This document shows positions 36,188 through 38,576 of a stretch of 38,576 bases of DNA, one piece after another. Origin of the DNA: Fidelibacterota bacterium (GTDB lineage: Bacteria > Fidelibacterota > Marinisomatia > SCGC-AAA003-L08 > D37C17); contig PCCQ01000023.1 in assembly GCA_002731795.1 (NCBI GenBank), positions 16,755 through 55,330 of the forward strand, given 5' to 3'. The position numbers were made by a program, and so were the translations under genes. Below the pieces are notes generated by a model that did not search any database, had not been told where the DNA came from, and saw nothing but the letters and a program-made list of their open reading frames with translations. How positions within the stretch are numbered: the stretch's first letter is position 1; the number at the start of each line of letters is the position of its first letter.

Positions 36188-37178
36188 AATCAGATCATAC
36201 ATAAAAGGTGTTGGTCATAACGTTCCTGATCGAGTAGTAACGAACGATGAACTATCTAAGCTTATGGACACAACAGATCAGTGGATAGTTGAGCGCACTG
36301 GAATCAAAGAAAGAAGATTTGCAGATGAGGGAGTTGGACCATCTGATCTTGCTATTCCTGCTGTAGAAAATGCCCTACAAGATGCGAATCTAAGCAAAGA
36401 CGATATTGATTTAATTATTTTTGCGACAATCTCTTCTGATTATTATATCCCAGGAGCGGGTTGCATTCTTCAAGATAAAATGGGTTTTGGTAATATCGGT
36501 GCTTTTGATATTAAAACATCCTGCGCTGGGTTTATATATGGAATATCAATGGCCGATCAATATATCAAATCCGGTACATTTGATAATATTTTATTAGTTT
36601 GCTCAGAAGTTCAGTCAACAACTATGGATTTATCTGATAGAGGTAGAAATACTGCAGTTATTTTTGGTGATGGAGCTGGAGCTATTGTTCTTAGCTCAAC
36701 AACTGAAGATAGAGGTATCCTTTCAACTCATCTTCATTCAGATGGAAAAAATGTTAAAGAATTATGGTTAAAAGAACCATCAACTAAATCTTCAAATAGA
36801 TTAAGTAAAGAGTCTATTGAACGAGGAGACCATTTTTTATTTATGAACGGTAGAGAAGTATTTAGGCATGCTGTGAAACGTTTTCCTGAAACAATAAATG
36901 AATCGCTTGAATTTAATGGATTAACATCTGAAGATATTGATTTACTCGTTCCTCATCAAGCAAACTTGAGAATATCTGATATGATTCAAAAGAAAATGGG
37001 ACTTCCTGATAATAAGGTTTTTAATAATATTCAAAAATATGGCAATACAACTGCTGCATCTATTCCTATTTGTCTTTCCGAAGCAAAAAAAGAGGGTAGA
37101 ATTAACAATAATGATTTAGTAGTGTGCGCTGCATTTGGAGCTGGTTTCCTATGGGGATCAACAGTAATTAAATGGTAG
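36180..37178 (+). CDS. fabH: 3-oxoacyl-ACP synthase III
   Basis: Catalytic Cys 'DIKTSCAGFIYGI', His 'VPHQANLRI', Asn 'NIQKYGNTTAASIPI', 'DQWIVERTGIKERRFA'. Confidence 0.97.
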   Translation: MNKIRSYIKGVGHNVPDRVVTNDELSKLMDTTDQWIVERTGIKERRFADEGVGPSDLAIPAVENALQDANLSKDDIDLIIFATISSDYYIPGAGCILQDKMGFGNIGAFDIKTSCAGFIYGISMADQYIKSGTFDNILLVCSEVQSTTMDLSDRGRNTAVIFGDGAGAIVLSSTTEDRGILSTHLHSDGKNVKELWLKEPSTKSSNRLSKESIERGDHFLFMNGREVFRHAVKRFPETINESLEFNGLTSEDIDLLVPHQANLRISDMIQKKMGLPDNKVFNNIQKYGNTTAASIPICLSEAKKEGRINNNDLVVCAAFGAGFLWGSTVIKW

Positions 37179-37186
37179 GGAAATAA

Positions 37187-38338
37187 ATGAAAATATATTT
37201 TAATGAAGAACATATCTTGCTTAGGGATATGGTTAGAGAATTTGCAATTAATGAAATTAGACCACATGCACAAAATGTAGATACAGGGCAATTTCCAACT
37301 GAGAGTATAAAAAAAATGTCCGAGTTGGGCCTAATGGGTATACCATGGGATGAAAAGTATGGTGGAAATGGTATGGATACAATTGCGCTTGTGATTGCTA
37401 TTGAAGAGCTCGGCAAAGAGTGTGCTTCTACTGCAGCTACAATGATGGCTCATACCAGTCTTGGAACTACCCCAATTGCAGTATTTGGAACTGATGAACA
37501 AAAAGCTAAGTATCTTCCAGATTTATGTTCTGGTAAAATGCTTGGAGCTTTTGGGTTGACTGAGCCCAATGCGGGTAGTGATGCAGGGAATACTCAGACC
37601 AGAGCTGTTAAAAAAGGTGATGGGTATGTAATTAATGGACAAAAAGCATTCTGTACAAACGCAGGCTACGCTGGAACAATTATTATCACAGCGGTAGTTG
37701 ACGATGGCACAGAAGGTAATCAAATTGGAGCATTTATTGTTGAGAAAGGAACAGAAGGCCTTAGGATAGGAGAACCTGAACATAAGATGGGTTGGAAAGG
37801 ATCAGATACAAGATCTGTATACTTTGAAGATATGTATATTCCTAAAGAAAATGTTCTTGGAAATCCTTCTAAGGGGTTTAAACAGTTCTTGCGAACTTTA
37901 ACAGGCGGTCGTATAACTATTGGTGCATTAGCACTTGGAACTGCTCAAGGTGCGTATGAAAGAGCATTGAAATATTCATGTGAGCGCGAGGCATTTGGTA
38001 AGCAGATAAATAAATTTCAAGCGATTTCGTTTAAGCTTGCTGATATGGCAACTTCAATTGAGGCATCAAAACATCTGGTTTATAATGCAGCGTACCTAAA
38101 AGACGAAGGCGAAGACATTATTAAAGAAGCAGCAATGGCTAAATTATTTTCAAGTGAGATGTGTATGCGTGTAACCACAGAGGCCATTCAAGTTTTAGGT
38201 GGCTATGGCTATATTAAAGAATATGATGTAGAACGCTTTTTCAGAGATTCAAAAATATTAGAGATCGGTGAAGGTACAAGCGAGGTTCAAAGAATTATCA
38301 TCTCAAGGGAAATTTTAAAGAATATTAGCTCTGTATGA
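37187..38338 (+). CDS. Acyl-CoA dehydrogenase
   Basis: 'GAFGLTEPNAGSDAGNTQTRAVKKGDGYVINGQKAFCTNAG', 'EVQRIIISREIL', 'QVLGGYGYIKEYDVERFFRDSKILEIGEGTSE'. Confidence 0.97.
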   Translation: MKIYFNEEHILLRDMVREFAINEIRPHAQNVDTGQFPTESIKKMSELGLMGIPWDEKYGGNGMDTIALVIAIEELGKECASTAATMMAHTSLGTTPIAVFGTDEQKAKYLPDLCSGKMLGAFGLTEPNAGSDAGNTQTRAVKKGDGYVINGQKAFCTNAGYAGTIIITAVVDDGTEGNQIGAFIVEKGTEGLRIGEPEHKMGWKGSDTRSVYFEDMYIPKENVLGNPSKGFKQFLRTLTGGRITIGALALGTAQGAYERALKYSCEREAFGKQINKFQAISFKLADMATSIEASKHLVYNAAYLKDEGEDIIKEAAMAKLFSSEMCMRVTTEAIQVLGGYGYIKEYDVERFFRDSKILEIGEGTSEVQRIIISREILKNISSV

Positions 38339-38576
38339 TTACAGTCGACATTCACAATGAGTTTGATGTCCAATTAAATAAAAGTTCAATTCAAGGTTTA
38401 CTTGAAAATATTTTATTTGACAATAAACATAATACTGGCTCAATAAATATTATAATGACTGATGATGATACTCTGCGTCGCATGAAAAAAGAATATTTTA
38501 ATCAAGACTTGTATACTGATGTTATTGCGTTTAATATAGATGACGATCCCTTTGAAGGCGAAATTTATATTAGTCA
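38335..38576 (+). CDS. ybeY: YbeY-like endoribonuclease, 3'-truncated by window edge
   Basis: Translation MITVDIHNEFDVQLNKSSIQGLLENILFDNKHNTGSINIIMTDDDTLRRMKKEYFNQDLYTDVIAFNIDDDPFEGEIYIS; 'L...YFNQDxxTDVIAF...GEIYIS' is a YbeY hallmark. ATGA overlap with the previous stop. Confidence 0.9.
   Translation, partial: MITVDIHNEFDVQLNKSSIQGLLENILFDNKHNTGSINIIMTDDDTLRRMKKEYFNQDLYTDVIAFNIDDDPFEGEIYIS

Overview
AT-rich bacterial chromosomal window, densely coding on both strands. The [10 protein letters not shown]-type C-terminal sorting domains, Cys-rich '[19 protein letters not shown]' modules, dockerin-like tails and overall gene repertoire suggest a marine FCB-group bacterium, possibly Marinimicrobia/SAR406 (inference from sequence style only; no search was run). 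Main contents: two secreted proteins with T9SS-like C-terminal domains; a six-gene minus-strand operon encoding a YejABEF/Opp-like ABC peptide importer plus a GlcD-type FAD oxidase; TldD/TldE; a GH16 glucanase; YqgE; an Ig-like lipoprotein; tRNA-Asn(GTT) with a strong terminator; an arylsulfotransferase-like protein; a His-rich/Lys-rich lipoprotein; a FadL/PorV-like outer-membrane protein; a TonB-dependent receptor; tRNA(CAT), probably Ile2; a PAP2 phosphatase; a coupled minus-strand operon yqeY-cvpA-mutS2-dnaG plus two lipoproteins; and a plus-strand cluster Zn-ribbon protein, rnpB, recJ, fabH, acyl-CoA dehydrogenase, ybeY (truncated). The observations I rank highest are: (1) the GH16 enzyme looks naturally circularly permuted, with the same segment order as the Fibrobacter succinogenes 1,3-1,4-beta-glucanase, and carries a dockerin-like tail; (2) the arylsulfotransferase-like gene has no ATG/GTG/TTG/CTG codon before its conserved core, although a Shine-Dalgarno and signal peptide are preserved, suggesting AUU initiation; (3) the YejB/YejE-like permeases carry large periplasmic insertions, one with a Ca-binding-like DxNGNGxxD repeat; (4) GGGGCCCCTA direct repeats lie in a structured intergenic region after tRNA-Asn; (5) rnpB is wedged between two ORFs with almost no spacing. 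No CRISPR array, transposase or prophage was seen.
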